Source of the DNA: Thermogutta sp. | GTDB taxonomy: Bacteria; Planctomycetota; Planctomycetia; Pirellulales; Thermoguttaceae | DNA length: 9,232 nucleotides | Direction of reading: 5' to 3' | Assembly: GCA_012798155.1 (NCBI GenBank) | Contig: JAAZNR010000792.1 | Location: 1-9,232 of the forward strand | Part shown: positions 1-6,935 of the stretch, piece by piece | How the letters are laid out: every line of letters starts with the position of its first letter | How positions within the stretch are numbered: position 1 is the first letter of the stretch | Position numbers and translations under genes: made by a program | Notes under the pieces: generated by a model | The model's input: only the letters and a program-made list of their open reading frames with translations | The model's database searches: none | Told to the model about the DNA's origin: nothing

Positions 1-1
1 G

Positions 2-112
2 CAGCCTCTGCGCCTCCGCATTGCAATGACAGACCGGGCAGGGGGCTTGAGTGCAGCGGAAGAACTCGCCGCCGACATGAGCCGGTGGCGGAAGGGGAGC
101 GGAGGCCGGTGA
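2..112 (+). CDS. Possible 3' end of an unidentified gene (partial)
   Basis: A frame open from the left edge runs 36 codons to a TGA at 110-112. It reads ...ITDRAGGLSAAEELAAD-like sequence (exactly: IAMTDRAGGLSAAEELAADM within the frame) and ends in KGSGGR. The amphipathic Ala/Glu/Leu-rich composition is more protein-like than the other two frames. I do not recognise a family, and the start lies outside the window. The stop falls 14 bp before the left TA flank of the IS630 element, so the element appears to have landed just downstream of this gene, not inside it. A chance open frame is possible at this GC content. Confidence 0.3.
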   Translation, partial: QPLRLRIAMTDRAGGLSAAEELAADMSRWRKGSGGR

Positions 113-125
113 TTGGGGGCTTCCC

Positions 126-145
126 TACGGCTACTGCTCCGTTAC
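126..145 (+). repeat. IS630 left terminal inverted repeat with TA flank
   Basis: TA at 126-127, then CGG, then CTACTGCTCCGTTAC at 131-145. It matches the right end at 15 of 20 positions including the TA. The repeat overlaps the last codon and stop of the transposase gene. Confidence 0.7.
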
Positions 146-1280
146 TTCTTGATTTTCGGGTAGAGAGACTTCAATTTCGTGCGGGCGTCATCGATTTTCA
201 TTTGCCAATCGACGCCGCGTTGGGTTTGGTTGACATCCTCCTGCCAGGCAGTGGTTTCCCGGCGCAGTTGCTCGACGCTGCCCATGCGTCGGCCGGCGAC
301 GCACTGGCGGGTCATGCTGCTGAGTTCGTTTTCGGCGACGTTCAACCAACTTCCGTGTTTGGGCGTATAGTGGAACTCAAGGCGGCGGACCAAGGAGCGG
401 GCACGTTCCGGTTCAAAGACTTCGTAGAATGCTCCCGGAGTATGCGTGTTGAGATTGTCGCAAACCAGCAGCACCTTCTCGCAATCCGCGTAACGACCTT
501 CCAGCAGATTTGCCAGTTCAATCGCCCAGTCCGCCTTGGTCTTTTTCTCGCGGATAGAAACGTGTCGCCATCCCTGGAGCGGTTCCGTGAACATGAAGAT
601 GCTCGCCACGCCCGCCCGTTTGTATTCGTAGTCCACTCGCCGGGAGTGCTCCTTGGTGGCCTCGATCGGCGTCTTCACCTCTTCGACCAACTGCACCGGC
701 TGCTCGTCCATGCACAACACCGGAATGTCGGCGTCGTAGGGCCGGGAATAGACCTCCAAAACGTCTTCCCTGTGCGCCACAAACTCGGCGTCGGCTGCCG
801 GGGGAATGACCCAGTACTGGATGGCGCGCTGGGTGCTCATCCCGTTTTTTTTAACGTCCGGCGGACGGTTTGATAGCTCACCGCCTCCACGATTTCCAGC
901 TCCACCACCTTGCGAGCCAGTAAACGCAACGTCCACTTGCCGTAGCCCGCGGGCGGTCGGCCCAGACGCATGGCAATAATCTTGGCCTCCTGCTCGCCGT
1001 CGAGCAGTTTCTTTGTAGGCGGTTTCTCCCGCTTCCGGCCGTTGAGCGCAATCTCAAACCCCTGCTCCACAAATCGTCGACGCACGTTCTCCACGGTTTT
1101 CGTCCGGCAGTCCAAGGCCTCGGCAATCTTGGCGTCGGTCCAGTTCGGACCCCCCACATCCGCCTTCAGCAGAATGTTGGCCCGCTTCACCTTCCGGCTC
1201 GAGCCCTGGAGCCTGCGGACGACCTCCTCTAACACTGAGCGTTCCTCGGCAGTCAACTCCACGATATACTTCTTGTTCAT
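142..1280 (-). CDS. IS630-family transposase, made by -1 frameshift (ORF A 837-1280, ORF B ending at 142)
   Basis: This is the DDE transposase that cuts and pastes its own element at TA sites. ORF A (147 aa from 1280) carries the winged-helix/HTH DNA-binding region, with sequence such as WTDAKIAEALDCRTKTVENV. ORF B carries the DDE_3 catalytic domain. Joining the frames by a -1 shift at the A8 run gives 379 aa, normal for the family, and restores the continuous motif RRTLKKNGMSTQRAIQYW. Catalytic acids visible in the fused product are about D192 (CMDEQPVQL), D275 (VCDNLNTH) and E317 (WLNVAENEL). The start at 1280 is chosen because AAGGAGG lies 5 nt upstream; an upstream in-frame ATG at 1346 has no such site. 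The stop codon lies inside the left inverted repeat. Confidence in the family is high. Whether the shift is programmed or a mutation is not settled by the sequence. Confidence 0.88.
845..852 (-). promoter_or_regulatory. A8 slippery run, -1 frameshift site in the transposase
   Basis: The minus strand reads ACG TTA AAA AAA ACG GGA TGA in the ORF A frame, so ORF A stops 9 nt after the run. The ORF B frame reads GTT AAA AAA AAC GGG ATG. Slipping back one base on the A-run joins them and gives L-K-K-N-G. Homopolymer A slippage, ribosomal or transcriptional, is the established route by which several IS families make full-length transposase. Confidence 0.65.
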
Positions 1281-1283
1281 GGC

Positions 1284-1292
1284 AACCTCCTT
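1284..1292 (-). promoter_or_regulatory. Shine-Dalgarno site of the transposase
   Basis: The minus strand reads TAAGGAGGT, then TGCC, then the ATG at 1280. This near-perfect site decides the start and rejects the longer upstream reading from 1346. Confidence 0.7.
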
Positions 1293-1355
1293 ATCGAACA
1301 AGACGACAAGGAGTCTCGCCGAAAATGGCAACCAACCCAACCCCAATTTCTAGCT

Positions 1356-1375
1356 GTCACAGAGCAGTAGTTTTA
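1356..1375 (-). repeat. IS630 right terminal inverted repeat with TA flank
   Basis: Read on the minus strand: TA (1375-1374), then AAA, then CTACTGCTCTGTGAC (1370-1356). It lies about 75 bp upstream of the transposase start. Confidence 0.7.
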
Positions 1376-1422
1376 CTACGCAGGATAAGAAGCTGGGCAA
1401 ACTGGCGTGCGCGGCTTTGTGA

Positions 1423-1511
1423 GTCTCCGTAAGATCGGTAAGCCGGTTTCGGCGATCCTGCGCAGTAAAATTAAGGGCGGCCGGCTGTGAGCTGCGGGTT
1501 GACGGGGGGGC
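1423..1511 (+). pseudogene. Frameshifted 5' part of the TubC-like gene; G7 run at 1504-1510
   Basis: In the frame used at 1501-1503 the sequence reads LRAAGCELRVDGG and runs into the G7 run. It then goes out of frame with the downstream gene by one base. Adding one G, or slipping back one base on the run, gives RVDGGGLLVRGGLSDDLRAE. That is the usual layout of a TubC N-terminal docking domain: a helix with LRAAG, a short strand ending in DG, then a loop and a helix starting LS-DLRAEI. The frame is open back to a TGA at 1420-1422 but contains no ATG, GTG or TTG, so the original start seems lost or altered. The rest, 1376-1464, shows nothing I can name. Confidence 0.5.
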
Positions 1512-2084
1512 TTGCTGGTCCGCGGCGGCTTGTCCGACGACTTGCGGGCCGAGATTCGGAAAGGCAAGGCCGAGCTGCTCCGCCTGCTGGCCGGCGAATC
1601 CGTCCTTGAGCTAGAGGAACGGCTTGGTCGGCCGCGAATCGAGTTGCTCCGCGACAACTGGACGCCCGGCGACGAGGCTGGTTGGCGAGACTTCATCGCG
1701 ACCGCGCCACGCGAGGACGTGGAGCTTGCCGCCGAAATCCTACAGTGTCGCCTGGTCGAGGGTGAGCACGGCCCCGCGTCGGAAGAACCGCGAGGGGATC
1801 GAGCCGGAGGCCGGCGGCTGCTGCACGCACTATGGGCGGGCGGCTTTGAGCTTCGCTTGGAACGGTCGGCAAGCGGCGACGGTTTCATCATCGTGCGCGT
1901 CGGCCAAGCACGCCCCGGAACGGACTTCGAGGCGTTGTACGCGATGTTCGAGCGGTTCCACGACGCGGCCGTTCAGCTTTTGGTCGAAACCTGCGGGAGG
2001 CTGCGAATCTCGCCGGAAAAGTGGCACGAGCAAGCCCCGGCGATCTGGAAGCGACTGACGGCGGCGAACGTGGGCGACGGTTGA
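1512..2084 (+). CDS. Orphan protein with TubC N-terminal docking-like region (frameshifted or truncated)
   Basis: 190 aa if started at TTG 1512. The first 25 residues, with GLSDDLRAEIRKGKAELLRL, resemble the second half of a TubC_N docking domain. In NRPS/PKS enzymes that domain joins subunits, but it is also found on small orphan proteins in accessory DNA. The remainder is a compact mixed protein (about residues 30-190) with sequence such as TPGDEAGWRDFIATAPREDV and a C-terminal helical region (FEALYAMFERFHDAAVQLLV). I do not recognise a family for it. The TTG start has no convincing Shine-Dalgarno site and is only where the open frame begins; the natural start is probably in the -1-related frame upstream (see 1423-1511). 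There is no biosynthetic gene nearby, so a role in peptide or polyketide assembly is not supported. Confidence 0.55.
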   Translation: MLVRGGLSDDLRAEIRKGKAELLRLLAGESVLELEERLGRPRIELLRDNWTPGDEAGWRDFIATAPREDVELAAEILQCRLVEGEHGPASEEPRGDRAGGRRLLHALWAGGFELRLERSASGDGFIIVRVGQARPGTDFEALYAMFERFHDAAVQLLVETCGRLRISPEKWHEQAPAIWKRLTAANVGDG

Positions 2085-2110
2085 CATCCGGCGGCGACGT
2101 GGCGTAGAAT
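2081..2110 (+). promoter_or_regulatory. Sigma70-type promoter of the defence operon
   Basis: A perfect -35 hexamer TTGACA (2081-2086) and a -10 TAGAAT (2105-2110, 5 of 6 to consensus) are separated by 18 bp. The -35 overlaps the stop codon of the preceding gene. Transcription would start near 2117, leaving a leader of about 250 nt before the helicase. It is the strongest promoter-like match I found and it points at the operon. Spacer length and hexamers are direct observation; activity is inferred. Confidence 0.6.
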
Positions 2111-2370
2111 CGTGGCTCGCTGGAGGCCGGCTTCCAGGGGCGCGGGACGGATCACGAGCGAATGCCGAGCAAACCCGGCTTCCCGCCCCCTCCCTCTTTC
2201 TCTCGACGGATAATCCGGGGAGCGCAAAGGGATAGCCTCCATGGCAAGCCTATCACTGGACTGGCCGTTCAACGTCTTCGGCTGGGGGGCGAGCGTTTGC
2301 GTAAACACAAGCGCTGGAAGTACGGCCGGCCGTCTCGCCGCACGCGGGCATCGCGGATTTGTAGGACCTC
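2111..2370 (+). other. Operon leader region, about 250 nt, no confident gene
   Basis: After the near-palindrome this stretch has no convincing coding signal. Two overlapping short frames exist: 2162-2374 (70 aa) and 2241-2378 (46 aa). A weak Shine-Dalgarno AGGA (2363-2366) lies 4 nt before the helicase ATG. The length leaves room for leader regulation, but I see no riboswitch or attenuator structure that I can name. Confidence 0.4.
2120..2137. promoter_or_regulatory. 18-bp near-palindrome just after the promoter, candidate operator or hairpin
   Basis: CTGGAGGCCGGCTTCCAG pairs with itself at 8 of 9 positions; the ninth is G opposite T, a wobble in RNA. It begins about 10 bp after the -10 hexamer, at or just after the expected transcription start. 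That position suits a repressor operator or a 5' stabilising hairpin. No regulator gene is visible in the window. Confidence 0.35.
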
Positions 2371-2374
2371 ATGA
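2162..2374 (+). CDS. Doubtful small basic ORF ending in an ATGA overlap with the helicase
   Basis: 70 aa, rich in Arg, Lys and Pro, with sequence such as GERLRKHKRWKYGRPSRR near the C-terminus. Its TGA (2372-2374) overlaps the helicase ATG (2371-2373) as ATGA, the same arrangement as the three firm junctions of the operon. Against it: no clear Shine-Dalgarno site before 2162, mixed codon use at third positions, and no family resemblance. It is listed only because of the overlap and could well be chance. Confidence 0.2.
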   Translation: MPSKPGFPPPPSFSRRIIRGAQRDSLHGKPITGLAVQRLRLGGERLRKHKRWKYGRPSRRTRASRICRTS

Positions 2375-5300
2375 GTGAGAAGCAATTGCTGCGCGAAGGG
2401 CAGATCCTGACCGGCCCATTGTTCGGCGAGGCGATGAGGGTGGAGACCGTGCGCGCGAACGGCCCCGATACTTGGGTGGCCGGGTTAGTCGGCACGCGGT
2501 CAGAGCGGTTTTGCAAGGTCACCCTCACGAGGCGTGACATCGAGAGCCTCACGATCCTGGACGCGCAGCACACCTACGATGGCGATGGTCGCCTCCTTCG
2601 CCTCGGCCTGCAGGCGTACTCCCTCGGCATCGCCTACGAGTTCGATCCTTACTTCGGCCTGTCGATTTCTCGCGTGGACCCGCTGCCTCATCAGCTGGAG
2701 GCCGTCTACGACTACCTCCTCAAACTCGCGCGGATTCGGTTCCTGCTGGCGGACGATGCCGGAGCCGGGAAGACGATCATGGCAGGCCTTCTGATCCGCG
2801 AGCTCGAACTGCGCGGCCTCGCCGAACGCATCTTGATCGTCTGCCCCGCCAACCTCTTGTTCCAGTGGCAGCGCGAGCTGAAAGAGAAGTTCGAGGAGAA
2901 GTTCCTGGTCCTCAAGGGCAGCGACATCCGGGACCAGTTCGGCGTCAATCAGTGGTTGGAGCAGAAGAGAGTCATCACGTCTCTCGACCTTGCCAAGCGG
3001 CAGGAGATCCTGCCGGGGTTACGGCAGGTTCACTGGGACATGGTCATCGTGGACGAGGCGCATCGGATGTCGGCCTCCGACGAGACCCACAAGAGCCTGA
3101 GATACAAGCTTGGCGAACTCTTGCGAGACACCTCGGACCACATGCTTCTGCTCACCGCCACGCCGCACAAGGGCGATCCGGTAAACTTCAGCCTGTTCCT
3201 CCAGCTCCTCGACGCGGATGCCTACGCGGACGTCCGATCCATCAAGGAGGCCATGGAACGCCGCCGCGCGCCCTTCTACCTGCGCCGCTCGAAGGAGGCG
3301 ATGGTCTACTTCCCCGAGCGCCGGCCGGACGGGTCGTGGGCAGCCGAGAAGATCTTCACGAGGCGCATCCCGCACACGGTCGCATTCCAGATTGACGGGC
3401 CGGAGTTCGAGCTCTACGCGGACGTCACGCGCTTCGTGAAGCAGCAGAGTACCAAGGCTGCAACACAGGGGGACGATCCACGGGCGCGGGCCGTCGGCTT
3501 CTTGATGTCGCTCTACCAGCGCCGGCTGGCCTCCAGCACCTATGCCATGCGGCACTCTCTCGAGAATCGGGCCAAGCGCCTGGAGGACGGTCTCAAGCGC
3601 GCCCAGGACCTTGCTCGGTTGGCCCCGCCGGATATTCCCGACTCGGACGAGCTGGAGGAGATGGAGGAGAGCGAGCGGGAGCGGCTCGAAGAGACCCTGG
3701 AGGCGGTCACGCTCGCTGGGAATGCCGATCAAATCCATGAGGAGATTCAAGAACTGAAGGAGCTGGCCCGCCAGGCCCGGGCAGTGGAGGACTCCGGCGC
3801 GGAGGCCAAGCTCTCGAAACTGAAGGAACTCCTCCGGCAGGAGGGTTTCTTCGACCACTCGGAGAAGCGGCTCCTCCTCTTCACAGAGTTCAAGGACACG
3901 CTCGACTACCTGGTGGAGCGCCTTAAGTCTTGGGGCTTCCGTGTCGGATGCATCCACGGCGGCATGAAGCCGGGCTCACGTGACGAACCTGGGACCCGCC
4001 TCCACGCGGAACAGCAGTTCCGAGAAGGGGCGATCCAGATCCTCGTGGCGACGGAGGCGGCCGGGGAAGGGATCAATCTCCAGGTCTGCAACATCCTCTT
4101 CAACTACGACATCCCCTGGAACCCGAACCGCCTCGAACAACGCATGGGCCGCATCCACCGATACGGCCAACGGAAAGACTGCCTGATCTTCAACTTCGTC
4201 GCCACGAACACCATCGAAGGACGGGTGCTGCAACGGCTTCTGGAGAAGCTACAGGAGATTCGGAACGCCCTCGATGACGACGCCGTGTTCAACGTGGTGG
4301 GCGAGGTGCTTCCGGCCCCCCACGTGGAGCGGGTGCTCCGCGACTACTACGCCGGTCGGTTGGGCGAGGCCGACCTCGAAGAACGGCTGCTGAGGAACGT
4401 GGACGAGAGCCAGTTCCGCGCGATCTGCCGGAACGCCCTCGAAGGCCTCGCCTCGAAGAAGCTCAACCTCAGGATGCTTATTGAGCGCCGTGCCCTGGCC
4501 CAGGAGCGACGAGTGGTGCCCGAGACCATCGCGCGATTCCTCCGGGAAGCGGCCGAGTTCGTTCCGCTGACCCTCAAGACCGTGCCGGATCTTCCTCATA
4601 CGTTCGAGCCGGGCAGGACGCCAACGGTACTGCGCCGTTACGAGAACGACCCCAGCTGGAAGTTACCGGCGCTTGCGGCCAAGTACCCTCGTTGCTCTAC
4701 AGACCGGGAGACGGCCGAGAAGAACACCCTGGAATGGGTCACACCCGGACATCCTCTCTTTGAGGCGATCCGGCGGCACACCTACGCGCAGGCGCTAGAC
4801 GGCTTCGGGAAGGGGGCAACCTTCTACTCGCTCCAGCACGATGCGCCTGCCCGGATCGACTTCTACCGGGCCCGCGTCGTGGACGGGCTTGGCCAGGTGA
4901 TCCACGAGCGGCTCTCCGCGGTGGAAATCTCGATCGAGGGGGAGCCGCGCATCCGGGAGCCGAATATCCTTGGCAACTTCACGCCGGCGGAGCCGCCCGA
5001 GCCCCTGCCGGCGGTTGCCGCGCTTCCCGAGGCCATGCCTTGGCTCCATCAGCAGGTACTCCAGCCCTTTCTCGAAGAGACGCGCCAAGCCCGTCTAGCA
5101 GAGATCGAACGGATCGCCGAGCATGTGGAGCTTTCCCTCACCGAGCTTCTCCAGAAGGCGGACGAGGAGATCGGGAAGGCCCAGGAGGCGGTGGACCGTG
5201 GTGAGCAGGGAGCGGAAGGCCGCTTGGCCCGGGCCGAGGCCCGGCACGCGGAACTGTTGGCCCGTCGCGAGCGCCGCCGGAAGCAGCTCCAGCAAGAGCG

Positions 5301-5805
5301 GTCGCTTACGCTCCAGGCCGTCGAGCGGATCGCGAGCGTGCTCGTCTTGCCGCACCCGGAGCGCGAAAGCCCGGAGGTCCGCTCACTTCGCCCCAACCTC
5401 CAGACCGAGGCCATTGCCATGCAGGCGGCCATCGAGTACGAACAGTCTCAGGGCCGCCAGGTCAACGACGTGCACGAGAGGAACCTCGGCTACGACATCA
5501 CAAGCCTCGACCTCCGCTCGGGCGAACTGCGGCTGATCGAGGTCAAGGGCCTGGCCGCCGCGACCGGCACGATCCTGCTCACCCCCAACGAGCGCAGCGT
5601 GGCCGAAGATCGCCGTGACTGCTACTGGCTCTATGTGGTCACCAACTGCGGCACAAGGCCCCAGCTTCAGGAACCGATCAGGGACCCGGCACGCTTCCCG
5701 TGGCACGAGGTCACGAAGGTGGACCACTATTACCTATCGGTGGATGCGCTGACGAAGCCCATGCAGGCAGGGGAGGAACCGCCGCCCCACGGGGAGAACC
5801 GATGA
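2371..5805 (+). CDS. SNF2-type helicase with C-terminal DUF3883 (PD-(D/E)XK-like) domain
   Basis: 1144 aa cytoplasmic superfamily-2 ATPase expected to translocate on double-stranded DNA. Domain order: N-terminal region (1-105); helicase lobe 1 with Walker A DDAGAGKT (128-135), DEAH box (228-231) and motif III LTATP (261-265); an acidic, Glu-rich helical insert (about 420-480); lobe 2 with ATEAAGEGINL (560-570) and RMGRIHRYGQ (591-600); a long middle region; a charged coiled coil (about 909-990); and a C-terminal DUF3883 domain with GYDI (1040-1043) and IEVKG (1056-1060). D1042 and E1057-V-K1059 fit the PD-(D/E)XK pattern, so nuclease activity is possible but unproven. It is the first gene of the operon and overlaps the ATPase by 4 nt. 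The family occurs in anti-phage loci next to DUF1156 methylases. DrmD of class 1 DISARM is a similar SNF2 protein, but I cannot assign it to that family. Confidence 0.92.
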   Translation: MSEKQLLREGQILTGPLFGEAMRVETVRANGPDTWVAGLVGTRSERFCKVTLTRRDIESLTILDAQHTYDGDGRLLRLGLQAYSLGIAYEFDPYFGLSISRVDPLPHQLEAVYDYLLKLARIRFLLADDAGAGKTIMAGLLIRELELRGLAERILIVCPANLLFQWQRELKEKFEEKFLVLKGSDIRDQFGVNQWLEQKRVITSLDLAKRQEILPGLRQVHWDMVIVDEAHRMSASDETHKSLRYKLGELLRDTSDHMLLLTATPHKGDPVNFSLFLQLLDADAYADVRSIKEAMERRRAPFYLRRSKEAMVYFPERRPDGSWAAEKIFTRRIPHTVAFQIDGPEFELYADVTRFVKQQSTKAATQGDDPRARAVGFLMSLYQRRLASSTYAMRHSLENRAKRLEDGLKRAQDLARLAPPDIPDSDELEEMEESERERLEETLEAVTLAGNADQIHEEIQELKELARQARAVEDSGAEAKLSKLKELLRQEGFFDHSEKRLLLFTEFKDTLDYLVERLKSWGFRVGCIHGGMKPGSRDEPGTRLHAEQQFREGAIQILVATEAAGEGINLQVCNILFNYDIPWNPNRLEQRMGRIHRYGQRKDCLIFNFVATNTIEGRVLQRLLEKLQEIRNALDDDAVFNVVGEVLPAPHVERVLRDYYAGRLGEADLEERLLRNVDESQFRAICRNALEGLASKKLNLRMLIERRALAQERRVVPETIARFLREAAEFVPLTLKTVPDLPHTFEPGRTPTVLRRYENDPSWKLPALAAKYPRCSTDRETAEKNTLEWVTPGHPLFEAIRRHTYAQALDGFGKGATFYSLQHDAPARIDFYRARVVDGLGQVIHERLSAVEISIEGEPRIREPNILGNFTPAEPPEPLPAVAALPEAMPWLHQQVLQPFLEETRQARLAEIERIAEHVELSLTELLQKADEEIGKAQEAVDRGEQGAEGRLARAEARHAELLARRERRRKQLQQERSLTLQAVERIASVLVLPHPERESPEVRSLRPNLQTEAIAMQAAIEYEQSQGRQVNDVHERNLGYDITSLDLRSGELRLIEVKGLAAATGTILLTPNERSVAEDRRDCYWLYVVTNCGTRPQLQEPIRDPARFPWHEVTKVDHYYLSVDALTKPMQAGEEPPPHGENR

Positions 5806-6935
5806 ACATTCGAAAACTTACCTTGCACAATTGGAAGAACTTCGCTCAGGCCGAAGTCAAGATCTGCAACCGCCTGTTCCTGGTCGGACCGAATGCCTCG
5901 GGCAAGTCCAATTTTCTCGATGCGTTCCGTTTCCTGCGCGATCTGGCGTCTATCGGCGGCGGATTTCAGGAGGCCGTTGAGCGCCGCGGCGGTGTGACAG
6001 CGTTGCGCTGCTTGGCGGCGCGGCGCTACCCGGATATCACGCTTGGCGTTGTCGTCCGCCACGACGCAGAAGAGTGGGAATACGAGCTTTCATTCAATCA
6101 GGACAAGCAGCGCCGTCCAGCCGTGCGTTCGGAACGGGTGCGCCGGGGCGACGACATCCTCCTGAGTAGACCGACCCGCGAAGATGAGAAAGACCCCGCG
6201 CGGCTTACGCAGACTTATCTCGAACAAGTCAACGTCAACCAACGGTTCCGGGAGCTGGCCACCTTTTTCGCCTCGATCCGCTACCTGCACATCGTGCCGC
6301 AGCTCGTGCGCGAGCCGGATCGCTCCGTGGGACGCGCCAATGATCCGTTCGGGGGCGACTTCCTCGAACAGGTGGCCAAGACGCCTGAGAAAACCAGGAA
6401 TGCCCGCTTGCGGCGCATTCAGGATGCTCTGGGTGTAGCCGTGCCCCAGCTTCAAGGAATCGAACTCTTTCGGGACAACCGGGGCACTCCACATTTGCGC
6501 GCCAAGTATCAACACTGGCGGCCGCAAGGCGCCTGGCAGACCGAGGAACAGTTTTCCGACGGGACGCTGCGCCTGATGGGACTTCTTTGGGTCGCCCTCG
6601 AAGGCGGCGGGCCGCTGCTATTGGAAGAACCGGAACTATCCCTTCATCCGGAAGTGGTGGGTTTTCTGCCGCAGATGTTCGCGCGGATGCAGCGGCGTGC
6701 CGGACGGCAGATCTTCCTGAGCACGCACTCGCCTGACCTGCTCCGCGACGAAGGAATCGGCCTCGACGAAGTCCTGTTGCTGCGCCCGACTTCAGAAGGT
6801 ACCAAAGTTTCGCCAGCCAACGACCTCCAGGATATCCGCGACCTACTGGAAGGCGGTCTGACGCTTGCGGATGCGGTGATTCCGCGCACAAGACCTGAGA
6901 ATGCGGTGCAACTCACCTTATTCGGAGACAAATGA
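5802..6935 (+). CDS. AAA/ABC-type ATPase (AAA_21-like, OLD/SMC-like) of a defence ATPase pair
   Basis: 377 aa. It starts MNIRKLTLHNWKNF, the usual beginning of RecF/SMC/OLD-type ATPases. Walker A is GPNASGKS (29-36). An ABC-signature-like SDGTLRL starts at S252. Walker B is LLLEEPELSLHP (272-283) with tandem catalytic glutamates. The H-loop is STHSPDLL with H309. There is no TOPRIM domain at the C-terminus, which ends QLTLFGDK; that role may be supplied by the next gene. The start at 5802 is chosen because GGGGAG lies 5 nt upstream and the ATG forms an ATGA with the helicase stop. A longer in-frame start at 5700 would lie inside the helicase and lacks support. In OLD and PARIS-type systems such an ATPase senses a trigger and controls a TOPRIM partner. 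The same job here is an inference from the pairing. Confidence 0.9.
   Translation: MNIRKLTLHNWKNFAQAEVKICNRLFLVGPNASGKSNFLDAFRFLRDLASIGGGFQEAVERRGGVTALRCLAARRYPDITLGVVVRHDAEEWEYELSFNQDKQRRPAVRSERVRRGDDILLSRPTREDEKDPARLTQTYLEQVNVNQRFRELATFFASIRYLHIVPQLVREPDRSVGRANDPFGGDFLEQVAKTPEKTRNARLRRIQDALGVAVPQLQGIELFRDNRGTPHLRAKYQHWRPQGAWQTEEQFSDGTLRLMGLLWVALEGGGPLLLEEPELSLHPEVVGFLPQMFARMQRRAGRQIFLSTHSPDLLRDEGIGLDEVLLLRPTSEGTKVSPANDLQDIRDLLEGGLTLADAVIPRTRPENAVQLTLFGDK

Larger units (their letters stand above)
126..1375 (-). mobile_element. IS630-family insertion sequence, apparently complete
   Basis: About 1.25 kb holding one frameshifted DDE transposase on the minus strand. The ends are imperfect inverted repeats. 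The left end reads CTACTGCTCCGTTAC from 131 on the plus strand. The right end reads CTACTGCTCTGTGAC on the minus strand from 1370, matching at 13 of 15 positions. Three bases outside each repeat is a TA (126-127 and 1374-1375), as expected because IS630/Tc1-mariner elements insert at and duplicate TA. Size, gene orientation and ends all suit the family. The exact tip of each end is inferred. The copy may still be active, since both ends, the Shine-Dalgarno site and the DDE residues are present. Confidence 0.85.

Noticed and set aside
85..873. Plus-strand ORF of 262 aa opposite the transposase
   Set aside because: It is antisense to the DDE domain of the IS630 transposase, whose motifs are clear on the minus strand. 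It has no family resemblance or ribosome site.
1419..1490. GTG-started frame of 23 codons between the IS and the TubC-like gene
   Set aside because: Too short, no ribosome site, and it overlaps the better supported docking-domain frame.
2241..2378. Short ORF of 46 aa overlapping the helicase start by 8 nt
   Set aside because: No Shine-Dalgarno site, no recognisable features, and it competes with another weak frame in the same leader.
3019..3957. Minus-strand ORF of 312 aa
   Set aside because: Lies wholly within the helicase gene, on the opposite strand; a long antisense frame is expected from GC-rich codon use.
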